Assembly: GCA_030374805.1 (NCBI GenBank)
Contig: JARGSG010000202.1
Coordinates: 620,001 to 684,000 of the forward strand
Source: Gracilaria gracilis
Taxonomy: Eukaryota > Rhodophyta > Florideophyceae > Gracilariales > Gracilariaceae
Direction of reading: 5' to 3'
Length of the DNA stretch: 64,000 bases
Of this stretch, positions 10,801 to 20,105 are shown in pieces; the first letter of the stretch is position 1; every line of letters begins with the position of its first letter. The position numbers were made by a program, and so were the translations under genes. Below the pieces are notes generated by a model. The model made no database searches and was not told where the DNA came from. It saw nothing but the letters and a program-made list of their open reading frames with translations.

Positions 10801-11896
10801 ACACTACCTTGCAGCCCAGATCACAGATCGCTGACACTGAAAGCAGGTGGTACCGTAAGGATGGCACGTGCACCACCTGTTTCAGTTTGCACTTACGTTT
10901 GGCGCCTTCCACAGTCAGATCAAGCTCCACACTACCGCGACCCACAGACTCTAGTTTGGAATCATTGCCAATACTCACGCCAGAGGACACCTTGCTCTCA
11001 TACGTTTGGAACATTGAGTCATCATACGTCATGTGTGCAGTCGCACCAGAGTCAACAATCCAGTCACTGTTAGTAGCCTTATCGGTACCTGTCGCAATGA
11101 GACATACAAAGTCAGAATCGTCGCCACTCGCACCAAGCTCACAGCTGAGCCCGGTATTCACACTGGGGTGAGCAGCATCGACCTGATTCTTGTTAGCCCC
11201 ATCACGTTGTCTCTTGTAACAGTTCTTCTGGATATGACCCTTCTTGCCACAATAGTAACATATAATTGACTTCAATGACCTCTGACGCCCCACCAAAGCT
11301 GCGTCACTTCCGGATTCCTCCTTGGCACGATCATTCATTCGCTGCTCTTCTTGCAGCAAACGACTCTTCACGAACTCCAAACTGAGTTCGCGATCTCCGA
11401 TCGTGGTGTCGATAGCGACAATGAGGTGCTCGAAACGTTCCGGAAGTCCACATAAGATAGCCATTGCAATGTCTTCTTCTTCAACTTTGACGTCCATGCT
11501 CTTGAGATCAGAAACCAAGTGACGAACATGATTGATGAATTGCAACATCTTCTGGTCGTCACGCATTTTGGCGGTGTAAAAAGCACGTCTGGCATTGATT
11601 CGGTTGAGAAGAGTCTTCCTCTGGAAAACATTGCATATGGCCTTCCACACATCGGCAGCAGCCTCCACATCGCGCACATGATCCAAATGTTCGTCACTGA
11701 GCGTAAGTCCAATGATAGCTCTGGCCTTTGAGTCGCGAGTTTCCCACTTGGACAATTCTTCTGGATCGGTGGGTGGAGAGCTGGTGAGGTGATTCTTGAG
11801 ATCCTTGAGCGCAAGCACAAGCTGAACTTTCTCCTTCCAGATAGGGAAGTTATCCTCTCCCAACTTCTCAATCTTGATCCCAGTGAACGAGTCTAT
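7874..11896 (-). CDS. F1 Gag-Pol polyprotein (copia), initiator ATG replaced by ATA
   Basis: One open frame of 1340 codons in copia order (protease, integrase, RT, RNase H). Gag has the segment FPIWKEKVQLVL and a CCHC knuckle (CYYCGKKGHIQKNC, about residues 213-226). Protease DSGA starts at about 282. Integrase has an HHCC zinc site (LWHARMAH ... CGSC), then D479 (VHSDVSG), D552 (RTDNGGEY) and E588 (LAERFNRT), giving DD35E. RT has VDVKTAFLNGD and YVDD at 1013-1016. RNase H has GYVDSDWAGD and ALSSAEAEY. The related copy at 62529 starts with ATG; here that codon is ATA (11894-11896). The frame stays open upstream only through a (TTG)n tract with no ATG. The protein would therefore be intact except for its start. 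Confidence 0.9.
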   Translation of the reverse strand: MDSFTGIKIEKLGEDNFPIWKEKVQLVLALKDLKNHLTSSPPTDPEELSKWETRDSKARAIIGLTLSDEHLDHVRDVEAAADVWKAICNVFQRKTLLNRINARRAFYTAKMRDDQKMLQFINHVRHLVSDLKSMDVKVEEEDIAMAILCGLPERFEHLIVAIDTTIGDRELSLEFVKSRLLQEEQRMNDRAKEESGSDAALVGRQRSLKSIICYYCGKKGHIQKNCYKRQRDGANKNQVDAAHPSVNTGLSCELGASGDDSDFVCLIATGTDKATNSDWIVDSGATAHMTYDDSMFQTYESKVSSGVSIGNDSKLESVGRGSVELDLTVEGAKRKCKLKQVVHVPSLRYHLLSVSAICDLGCKVVFEREKVCVYKGSKVVASGCRFKGLYYLRTAAEQRTDVDSALVSDLSLWHARMAHVNVEGIKQMARNEVVSGLNVDLAQKLDVCGSCVVGKATRAPTPKQGGERAEHVLDLVHSDVSGPVSVKSLGGSHYFVTFIDDHSRYCFLYMLKTKDEVFQMFMRWLKFVENQTGRKLKTITARESVLRALRTDNGGEYLSNRFRKELERHGIEHKRTVPYNPQQNGLAERFNRTLMDLVRSMLHHKQLPKNFWAEALNVAVYVRNRVTCKALPSNSTPFELWHGQKPDVSNLRVFGSRCWYKVVDHKLKKLEDRAKKAIFIGYNSGSHGYKLWDGKKRKVIVSRDVRFDESSGLEDHENFEEEDYADMELSDMSSPDNTSNSDTSSHPSEDEPSAPAPDVHDASESTSDGSTSVSHVEPEGQVTQPVGRSTRESKKPTRWWGGTALLTASDDTPSSYSEAASRSDSEAWKKAMKSEYQSLIEHDTWDLVPRPADSNVISSKWVYVQKYESAPSGEPTVRYKARMVARGFLQIEGVDFSETYAPVVKFTSIRMILSIAAVRDFHLHQMDVKTAFLNGDLEETVYMEQPKGFIQQGSEDLVCRLKKAIYGLRQAPRQWHAKIYTFLVDEMQLKPNDADECVYTGIILGFVVIIALYVDDLLIASPSMETMNRVKAELSTRFRMKDLKEARMVLGFEIHRDRAKRQLYLTQSAYTQKVLERFGMHQSKPVETPMESGVDLSVVEEVLTYVPYRQAIGSLMYLSVGTRPDISYAVSKLAKYVEKPGETHWKAVKRVLRYLNGTCFFGLTYGSTTDLELHGYVDSDWAGDVANRKSTSGYVFMMSGGPVSWSSRQQEVVALSSAEAEYVSLCSGTKEAIWLRRLWNGIAIVIGVEVDGSVKVLVEPTPVYVDNQGSIDLARNGVVNRRTKHIDIRFHFTREALRDESIVLFYCPTDSMVADMLNKPLARVKLEKFRKECGVQHLEL

Positions 11897-13093
11897 GCCG
11901 CAAAGTGAGATTAAGAGCGATCCCAGATAAAACAAATGGCAGACACAACGGGACAACAGCAAACCACAACAGCAAACAAACAACAACAACAACAACAACA
12001 ACAACAATAAAAACAAATAAAACTTCAATGATCGGGCCCACTGGCAGGAAATACTATTCCCGGTACCCTAAAGAGTCGGACCCCTGACCCCCGGAGACCG
12101 TCCGGGTAGGAAACGACTTCTGCAGTCAACCCTCTCCCGCGTTCAAGGAGAAGGCGCGTTGCTCTCTACGAGATGTCCAGAGGATGGTTAATGGCCAAAG
12201 ATATGCCTTCACCAAGTAAAACCCTCTCTGATCTCTTGCAAGAACTTGCGCGACCTTGAAACAGCAGCTACTTTGACACCCAAGGTACGCTTCTAGCGAG
12301 CAATCAATGAAGATCACAAGCGGCCTGATCCCAATGGGAGGTCAGCCTTCGATACGTTGCCTCCCCGTACTAAAAGCCCACTGGACAAGCCAATGAGTCA
12401 ATTGCACGGATCAAAAGCTCCTTATGGATGCCTTCACCGCCGTCCAAGCACCTAACACACAGTCAGGTTCAACAAACAAAAGTCAAACACCACAACCAAA
12501 GTGCAGTACGCCACGGCACCCCGTTAGCTTCAGCGCTCGCGGTACAACACCGTTATCCGCCCAAAAGGACCGGTGGAGCCCGCTAGTCAGCACGTCCGCC
12601 TTGGTTCAAGCCGCCTGGCTTCCGTCCCCGATTACTCGGATCAACCGTTCGTCGCACAGGTAATGCAGTGATGACCAAAAATGCCGAGCACACACGTAGT
12701 GCACGGACTTCAACAACAACTGCTGAGCACAAAGCTAGTGCCCAGACTTCGATAAAACTGGTCTCAACCTCTCGGGTCAGAACCCGCAAACACGACGCGG
12801 GGATCCCAACAAGAAGAACAATAGAGGGAGACCAAACAAATCGGATAGCGATCGACAACGAGGGCAACAACGAGAACCCAAACACAATCACGATAAAGAG
12901 TCAACGTCGAACCACTACCAACACAACGCCCTCAGGGAGGAACGCAAACCGTAAAAAGAATACCAACACCAACCAACAACACGGTCAACACACCCGACGC
13001 AACGAGAAGACGGTGATAGAGAAACAGCGAAACGGGTGAACGGCGGTGTGGGAGAGCGGCGAGAGACGAACGATAACGGCAGAGGTCAGCGGG
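11897..13093 (-). other. F1 5' leader (untranslated), minus
   Basis: About 1.2 kb between PBS and gag. It matches 61338-62528 and, for most of its length, the F3 leader 46748-47825. A (CAA)n tract (about 11979-12005) lies just before gag. The gag-proximal 250 bp share landmarks with the A/B/C2 leaders (GGCATATCTTTGGC, CATCTCGTA, CTGCCAGTGG). Short antisense frames here are not conserved as genes. Confidence 0.75.
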
Positions 13094-13108
13094 GCTGGGC
13101 CCATAACC
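13094..13108 (-). promoter_or_regulatory. F1 primer binding site, internal initiator tRNA-Met
   Basis: The element strand reads GGTTATGGGCCCAGC directly after the LTR. This is complementary to the anticodon stem-loop region (GGGCCCAUAACC) of eukaryotic initiator tRNA-Met, the half-tRNA priming known for copia of Drosophila. Confidence 0.88.
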
Positions 13109-13221
13109 CGATGGAGGTTATAGCTGGGAAGGGAAGGTGGATGCAAAAGGGAAGGTGGGGATATGCAAAGGAAGTTCGCCAGCTCTGGCTAGGATTTACT
13201 TGGAGGTGCTTCTGTCACAAC

Positions 13222-13228
13222 TTATATA
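13222..13228 (-). promoter_or_regulatory. TATA-like box of F1 5' LTR
   Basis: TATATAA on the element strand. The same motif stands in the same context (GTGCTATATAAGTTGTGA) in all F1 and F3 LTRs, so it is the likely core promoter. The start site is not determined. Confidence 0.55.
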
Positions 13229-13793
13229 GCACTACGTCGTCGCACTACCGCTCACTTCCACTTGGAGTAAAACCTAAGCCACCAAGCGGGGACACTCAAT
13301 ACTACCAATCATCATCTAACATAACATGGTAACACTGCCACACTTCATGACAGCTTACAACTAACAAGGCACAACAGTGCACAACAGTGCACAACAAGTT
13401 ACGTGCCTACTCAACAAGTTACGTGCCTACACATAACGATGACCATGCACAAATTCACATTGTGCTAATACACTGTATTCTGTACACCACACCAATATGT
13501 GTATGCTCCAGCTCACCAAGCACCACGTAACCACAAATTCACCCAATGCAATAAGTTCCACAACATGTTACCACAGTGTTCGTGTAATCCTCATGACTGT
13601 ACCTGACTCATCACCATAGTGCACCAAGTTGCATCAATGTGTTCAACATGTCCACGTACATAACTGTGCATACTGTCCAGCATACCATCTGTGCTAGCTA
13701 CACACGTGTAGCCCAGAACAACCCAGTAATGCCATAACACTTGTACACAGTACGTTGCATGTGCACATTTGCAGTAGCCAATCAGAAGCCAGT

Positions 13794-14507
13794 TGTTGAG
13801 GTTGGGACATGGTCGAGTGCCTGTCAGTCCCTCAGGTTGGTCTCGGACTACTTGGAAGCAAAGTTGCAGGGGACGATGGGCACTTTTGGGCACCCTCTTC
13901 GCAAAAGCGCATATGCGCCTCTGCTCAACCCCAACGTGAAACGGCAATATGATTGGCTACTGCAAATGTCCTTGTGCAACGTGGTGTCTACAAGTGCCAT
14001 GGATTGTATGGAGAGTTATGGTGGCATGGGCCAAGTGGAGCTCTGTGATTGGACGAGGCTTAGAGTAGTAGACTAACTATGCAGATAGCGAGGATGTGCG
14101 TTTATAGGCTGGAATGGGCGGTTTTGCATGCAATTTGCGATTCTGGGCTGCGCAAGGCGGTTGTAGTGCCGCCAGGCAAATTGATGATTTTTTAGATCTG
14201 GTTCTGAATCAAAGGACTGGCAATGGATTTGTAGTGTTGATTGATTTAGTTATTTGAAATTGTTGTACTCTAGTTTGCGCGCGCTTTCCGTGTACAACTG
14301 CACACACGTGCAACTTGTAACGACCGCCGTCGTCGCTTGCTGCGACGACACTGAAGCGCGCACTAGGGTATTTGTAGGTTGCGATCGACGACCCTCGAGT
14401 AAACGGGTCGACCCAAGGCCGTCAACCTTCACTTGTTTTACTTTCTCTTTCTTCAATATCCATCTCTACTTACTTCCCTTTCTACCCTACCTGCGTGCGT
14501 AACGTTA
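13794..14507 (+). mobile_element. Solo B-type LTR, TSD CCAGT
   Basis: 714 bp, TGTTGAGGTTGGG...AACGTTA, the same length as both LTRs of element B. It is flanked by CCAGT at 13789-13793 and 14508-14512. It lies inside the F1 5' LTR, so it is younger than F1. It is the product of LTR-LTR recombination after insertion of a full B element. Confidence 0.92.
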
Positions 14508-14627
14508 CCAGTTTCACGTTGAGTTTGCACAAACGCGCATATGCGCTTTTCCAGCAGCACCCTCCAAAACAGCCCATGCTCCCCTGCACTTTTGGTTTCA
14601 GTGACAGCACTAGGTCAACATCCAACA

Positions 14628-15836
14628 CTTCTGGCTGAACCAGGATGCTGCAAATTTGTTCATCCAGTCTGTGTGGTGTAAAGTACATCCTTCTTCTCTT
14701 TGCTCCAGATGTAGTAGTTCTCTGACGTCTTCATCCTGTAGCAAAACGGCCCCAGCAAGGGTTCCTGTTACTCGGAATTGTCTAAGGACAAACCAGTCTG
14801 CACACCTTTGGGCTTTTGTTAGGGCAGTGCATGCAAATTCAAACCACTTCTCTGTTGGACCAGCGAGAATACTGTGTGCCCTGGATGGCATGAAAAGTTG
14901 TGAATCAATCGGTATCTGTCGTGGTACTGCTATCCAGCACCTCATCGATGCGGACATGCTCTCTGGCACGTCGTACAGGAAGCGAAGAATGTTAGCAAAC
15001 TTGTCTGTGCCATGCTCCCGTACTGCAACTGCTTGTATTGGTCTCTGCCCTCTCGTCGTTTTCGAACGTGCGTAGTATGCAGCTGAACCTGTCGCGGGCG
15101 AGTCATCAATCACGAACGGTGTTTCGTTTCCATGGTTCCTCTCGATGGCACACTGTCATCAGTATCCAATGGCCAATCTCCATTGGATTCGGAATATTCT
15201 TCATCTAATTCGACATCATCCGCTCTGCTAGATCGCAAGAAAGAAGCACCGACGAATGGATGGCACTTGATAAGGTGTTGCGGCATGACAAAAATAGAGC
15301 TGATACCCCTTTCCTTAAGAAGCTGTAGAATTGCCTGCTTTCCATACCCCCTGTCAGCAGTTGTCACCATACCGCGCAAGGACTGCTCCCCTCTGCCTTC
15401 AATGAGCGTGTCTAGAAGCTTCCGAACTCCGTCTACAGCCGATTCTCCACGCCGTTTGAACCTTACACCTAATACCACACGAAAGAGAGCATCTGCTATC
15501 ACATCGGCTGCGTGGCATTCGCGGTCGGCTTTGCGGCTACTCAATGTCTTGACCTGATTGTCCTTTGCCCTTGTTCCATACAGGTCATCGTCTACTGTTG
15601 CAAACAAATGGAGAGGAGAGAAGAAAACTTTTCGTGTTTCTTCGAATGCCAAGCTCTCGAACGCAGTCAGATTTCTGGTGTGATCTCTCTGGGAACACCA
15701 CGTCATTCCGTTTTCGCCTCGCACAGTTGGAGAGTACGCCATAGTATTGGAACAGATAAAACGCACAGTTTCCAGCAATGGTGCATTAAGTCCACTTTCT
15801 CTCATAAGTCGTCGCCTCCGAGCGTGGATTCGCAAA
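14628..15836 (-). pseudogene. piggyBac-like transposase, N-terminal/core part (element P)
   Basis: Two minus-strand frames. 15836-15110 carries ATVDDDLYGTRAKDNQVK, TTADRGYGK and FVMPQHL...CHPF, which look like the first two Asp-containing motifs of a piggyBac-like DDE core. 15113-14628 follows after a frameshift near 15117-15125, starting VIDDSPATGS, and ends WMNKFAASWFSQK at the F1 insertion point. Read across that insertion it continues into MLRGTINEK of the nuclease domain at 7048 downward. The N-terminus is missing: at about 15836 the sequence turns into LINE DNA. I recognise the family from motif style, not from a match I can run. Confidence 0.55.
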
Positions 15837-16056
15837 TGGGACCTTTTGCTGAGGGCTCCATCCGAGTTGACGCCAACGTTACGCACCCCAAATGGTTCGA
15901 GTGTAGTGGATTTCTTCATCTCGAAGCGAGTGTCTGTTCGAAATGTAGCAACAGCAAGTGAATCGTGGGATGCGGTCTCGGATCACCATATGGTTGCTGC
16001 ACACATTGACTGGATGACAACTCAATTCTCACCACGGAAACCGAAGATTTCGAGGG
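15837..16056 (+). pseudogene. LINE ORF2 endonuclease fragment
   Basis: Plus-strand reading gives PNGSSVVDFFISKRVSVRN, WDAVSDHHMV and FSPRKPKIS, the distal APE-type endonuclease. It abuts P on the left and an F3 LTR on the right. The break at GGGCTCCATCCGAG lies near the break of the minus-strand LINE at 1470. Confidence 0.75.
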
Positions 16057-16961
16057 TGATGGAGGTTATATCTGGAAGGGAAAGTTGTGGGGAGGCAAGG
16101 GAAGTTCGCCAGGTCTGACTGGGATTTACTTGGAGGTGCTTAGCTCACAACTTATATAGCACTTCTTCGTCGCACCACCGAACAACTCCAACTCTGAGTA
16201 AAACCTAAGCTACTAAGCAGGGACACTCAATACTACCAATCATCTTCTAACATGACATGGTAACGCTGCCACAATTCATGACTGCTTACAAGTAACAAGG
16301 CACAACAGTGCACAGCAGTGCACAGCAGTGCAAAACAATTCCGTACAATATTGCACAACAATGTACAACAATGTACAACAATGTACAACCATGCGCATCC
16401 ATGACAGTGCATACACACAATACGACAGCGCACCATAATGACCAGACGACGACCATCCATACACAAACACTCGCACTTGTTGCCTGCAACCTGTAATCAG
16501 TACACGACGCCATAATGTGTATGTCTAGGCTCACCAAGTCACACGTAAGCAACAAGCACCTGTAAACCATATGACGTGAACCAAAGACAGCCAACAAGTT
16601 CCATGCATCCAGATACATACATGTGCATGCAGCACTACCCGAACATGATGTCAACCACTCAACAGTGTCAACACTCGTGCACCATGCACCAAGTATCCAC
16701 ATTGCTACATGTGCACACTGTGCACCTCGACCACTCTAGACAACGTGTCCTGGTGTACAGTCTGTCTGAACGAACCCATCCGAACACCTTGATATTCGAC
16801 ACAGCACCACATCTGACACGTTCATCCAATGGTGGCTCTTCCACCATCCAACACAGTGGAGCGTACAGAACGACATCAGTCATAGTTTCATATACCAAGG
16901 TACCATTTTAGACTTGTCACATGTGAACAGCTTGATGTCAGTGACAGCATAACATCCAACA
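16057..16961 (-). mobile_element. F3-type LTR, minus, mismatched flanks
   Basis: 905 bp, TGATGGAGG...CATCCAACA on the plus strand, with three copies of the 10-bp repeat around 16359-16388. Flanks are GAGGG and CAATA, so there is no TSD. The LINE parts on either side are about 1.4 kb apart in the full LINE (compare 37790 and 39190). An ectopic LTR recombination or deletion removed the intervening LINE. Confidence 0.8.
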
Positions 16962-17765
16962 CAATATTCACACTTGCTGGTGATGAGCTGAGCGTGGTAC
17001 GTAGTGCAGTATATCTGGGGGTGTCTCTAAACACCAATGGAGTAACAGCCGACGAGCACATGGAACGGGTACAGAATGCTCAACGTCGATTGGGAAGCCT
17101 AGCCGGTGCTGGTCTGCACCGGAATGGATTTGATACGCGCAGCTGTGTGAGTTTGTACCGCGCATTCGTGAGGTCGATTTAGGAATATGCGTTGCATCTT
17201 GTACCGATCACACCACATTTGGAAATGGCGATAGTGAAGCTTGAAGCAACGTTCTTCAAACTGATTCTTGGAAAAACGGCATCTCGGTTTGCAACATATC
17301 GGGGGCCGATGATGCGTGCACTTTGTCGTTTAGAGTCTGCGGCTCTGCGACGAGTTGTGGTCGTCTCCAAACGTCTACGGCACTATCAATCGTGTTGTGA
17401 AAAAGCATTGAACCTTGAATTGGAACACAGATCGCAACAGTTGAAGGTGAACCGAGCATGTCGGCAGCTGTCGCTGTAAAATCCACATCCTTCAATTTCA
17501 GCACTGCGAGCGGAAATTGATAATTTGTGTACAACGGGAATAGGCAGGACACGGGATGTGGAGTGGAAGCTTGCTTCGGCAAGACGCGTTCGCAAAATCC
17601 CGTGTGCGGCAAATGGAAAATACCCACCCGTTCTTCGGTTGCGCAAAGTGTCGCACCGAATGATGGGTATCCGATGGTACTTCAATGAGTTCCCAGCGAA
17701 CCCATTGGGGGCACGTGATGTACTTGGACACGAGTACTGGAAGTACGGAAGACTGAAAGTACTAC
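16962..17765 (+). pseudogene. LINE ORF2 fragment, RT C-terminal region
   Basis: Matches 39191-39990 of L3 on the plus strand (YLGVSLNTNGVT ... ALHLVPITP). A Tyr codon is TAG near 17179 and CTGTATAAT has become CTGTAAAAT near 17475, so it is not coding. It ends where an inverted LINE copy begins. Confidence 0.8.
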
Positions 17766-18553
17766 AAGTTTCCACTCCGCATCCGGTGTCCTGCCTATTC
17801 CCGGTGCACACACATTATCAATTTCCGCTCGCAGTGCCGAAATTGAAGGATGCGCATTATACAGCGACAGCTGCCGACATGCCCGGTTCACCTTCAACTG
17901 TCGCGATCTGTGTTCCAATTCAAGGTTCAATGCCGTCTCACGACACGATTGATAATGCCGTAGACGTTTGGAGGCGAGCACAATTCGTCGCAGAGCCGCA
18001 GACTCTAAACGACAAAGTCACGCATCATCGGCACCCGATATGTTGCAAACCGAGATGCCGTTTTTCCAAGAATCAGTTTGAAGAACGTTGCTTCAAGCTT
18101 GACTATCGCCATTTCCAAACGTGGTGTGAGCGGTACAAGATGCAACGCATATTCGTAAATCGACCTCACGAATGCGCGGTACAAACTCACACAGCTGCGC
18201 GTATCAAATCCATTCCGGTGCAGACCAGCACCGGCTAGGCTTCCCAATCGACGTTGAGCATTTTGTACGCGTTCCATGTGCTTGTCGGCTGTTACTCCAT
18301 TGGTGTTTAGAGACACCCCCAGATATACTGCATTACGTACCACGCTCAGCTAATCACCAGAAAGTGTGAATATTGCAGACTGATTTTGGTCTGCAGGCAG
18401 TTGCGGTACCATGGACTTGCCGTTTGCAGTGTTCCACGGCATTTGCATTTCTTTGCCCCAACTACTGCATATGTCTAGCAGTAGTTGCAGCCCGCTATCG
18501 GTCTTCGCCATCAGAATCACATCGTCGGCAAATGCACTTGCACCTCGATCCGA
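17766..18553 (-). pseudogene. LINE ORF2 fragment, inverted relative to the preceding piece
   Basis: Minus-strand copy of roughly the same RT/C-terminal region as 16962-17765, so the two form a head-to-head foldback of about 0.8 kb. Its second half (18062-18553) is repeated at 18558-19049. Confidence 0.75.
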
Positions 18554-18556
18554 GAA

Positions 18557-20105
18557 CTTTTCCAAGAATCAGTTTGAAGAACGTTGCTTCAAGCTTGACT
18601 ATCGCCATTTCCAAACGTGGTGTGAGCGGTACAAGATGCAACGCATATTCTTAAATCGACCTCACGAATGCGCGGTACAAACTCACACAGCTGCGCGTGT
18701 CAAATCCATTCCGGTGCAGACCAGCACCGGCTAGGCTTCCCAATCGACGTTGAGCATTTTGTACGCGTTCCATGTGCTTGTCGGTTGTTACTCCATTGGT
18801 GTTTAGAGACACCCCCAGATATACTGCACTACGTACCACGCTCAGCTTTTCACCAGCAAGTGTGAATATTGCAGACTGATTTTGGTCTGCAGGCAGTTGC
18901 AGTACTATCGACTTGCCGTTTGCAGTGTTCCACGGCATTTGCATTTCTTTGCCCCAACTACTGCATATGTCTAGCAGTTGTTGCAGCCCGCTATCGGTCC
19001 TCGCCATCAGAATCACATCGTCGGCAAATGCACTTGCACCTCGATCCGACACATGATATGGCACCTCCTGCACTCGATACAGCATGGAATCAATATACAT
19101 GTTGAACAATGTACAGCTGAATGGGTCACCTTGAGGCACTCCAAGAGTCATTTGTACTTGCTCATCTTTCCAATTTCCATTTATGAAAGCGTTGACTGGT
19201 TGCAGCAGCAAAGTAGTCATTGCCGCATGCTTCGGTTGTAACCTCGCTGCGCACACTTGCGACAATAGTTTTCGGTTGACTTTGTCGTACGCCTTCGTTA
19301 GAGCCAGTACTGCCACACGCGAGTGGCCATTTGTGATGATGTTACTCACTTCTACAATCGCCTGTTCCGTGCCATTGTACTTTGAGAACCCATACTGATA
19401 CTCATGAAACTCAATATAGTTCACCACAATCGAGTTTAATGCAGCCGAAATTGCTTTCCGCAAGTGCGACAGAATAGAGATCGGTCGGTAGTTGGATGGT
19501 ACCGAGATGTCGCCTTTCTTGTATATGGGCGATATACGTGCCTGCCGCAACGCTAAAGGTATATATGCCAACCTGCAGCACGCCCGCCACAGCTTCAGAA
19601 GCGTGGACGTGCACAAAGTTGGACTGACCTGTAGCATTTTCGACGCCACGTTATCGCGGCCAATCATCTCCCCTTCTTTGCATCCTTGATCGACTTTTCC
19701 AATGTAATCTGGAACGAGTCCGGGACGTCAAATGTGAGTGCTTTCACCCCACATTCTGGTGGCTGATACTCGGCAATAAACTCAGCATAGTCCTGAGGGT
19801 CTAATGGGTTTCCACGTTCAAGTGCCCGTGCGCTATGTTGAGATCGTAATTTCATCACCGAGTTGATTCGATTCACTGTTTGAGATGCTGTCTCGTCCTC
19901 GGCGTTGTCAAGAAATTCGTCCAACAGTTGTCTCTTCTTTGCCCGACAACGACGTTTAATGAATCGGTCAATCACCTTGTACACATTCCACATTTGAATG
20001 TTGCCACTTCGTTTCCACGGTTTGTAATAGGTAGATCGCACACGACTCAACTGGTCAAGGCTAGAATCCCAGAAGAAGCGATATCGGTCAGGACGCATTG
20101 ATACG
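18557..20105 (-). pseudogene. LINE ORF2 fragment (RT and endonuclease end), minus
   Basis: 19667-18651 is an open 338-codon RT frame with GVPQGDPFSC and FADDV. It ends at a Tyr to TAA change. The adjoining frame 20105-19664 (DAKKGR then stop) is shifted by an indel shared with 1-1470. At 20105 the copy is interrupted by a solo LTR and resumes at 20864-20899. Confidence 0.82.

Larger units (their letters stand above)
7054..14627 (-). mobile_element. F1: complete copia LTR retrotransposon, minus, inserted in P transposase
   Basis: 3' LTR 7054-7853, polypurine tract, gag-pol 7874-11896, leader, PBS 13094-13108, and 5' LTR 13109-14627 (800 bp once an inner solo LTR and its TSD are removed). Flanking 5-mers are TTTCT (7049-7053) and CTTCT (14628-14632), a target duplication with one transition. 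The LTRs differ at roughly ten sites in 800 bp by eye, so the insertion is fairly young. Removing the element joins the two halves of the P transposase gene. Confidence 0.92.
13109..14627 (-). repeat. F1 5' LTR, split by a B-type solo LTR
   Basis: 13109-13788 plus 14508-14627, with one CCAGT counted once, give 800 bp. The terminal base is changed (CGATGG here instead of TGATGG). A TATATAA box on the element strand lies at 13222-13228. Confidence 0.88.

Noticed and set aside
11897..12028. Hydrophobic 44-residue N-terminal extension of F1 gag-pol, resembling a signal peptide
   Set aside because: It has no ATG (it starts at TTG), is encoded by the (TTG)n tract of the leader, and the sister copy starts at the internal ATG.
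12668..13039. Open frames of about 100-123 codons in the F1/F3 leaders (also 46821-47102 and 61392-61763)
   Set aside because: They lie between PBS and gag, differ in frame and length between copies, and have low-complexity Thr/Arg/Asn composition. They are probably chance frames.
14254..14502. 82-codon frame repeated at 32439-32687 and 44098-44346
   Set aside because: Part of the 714-bp B-type LTR. Its repetition follows LTR copy number, not gene conservation.
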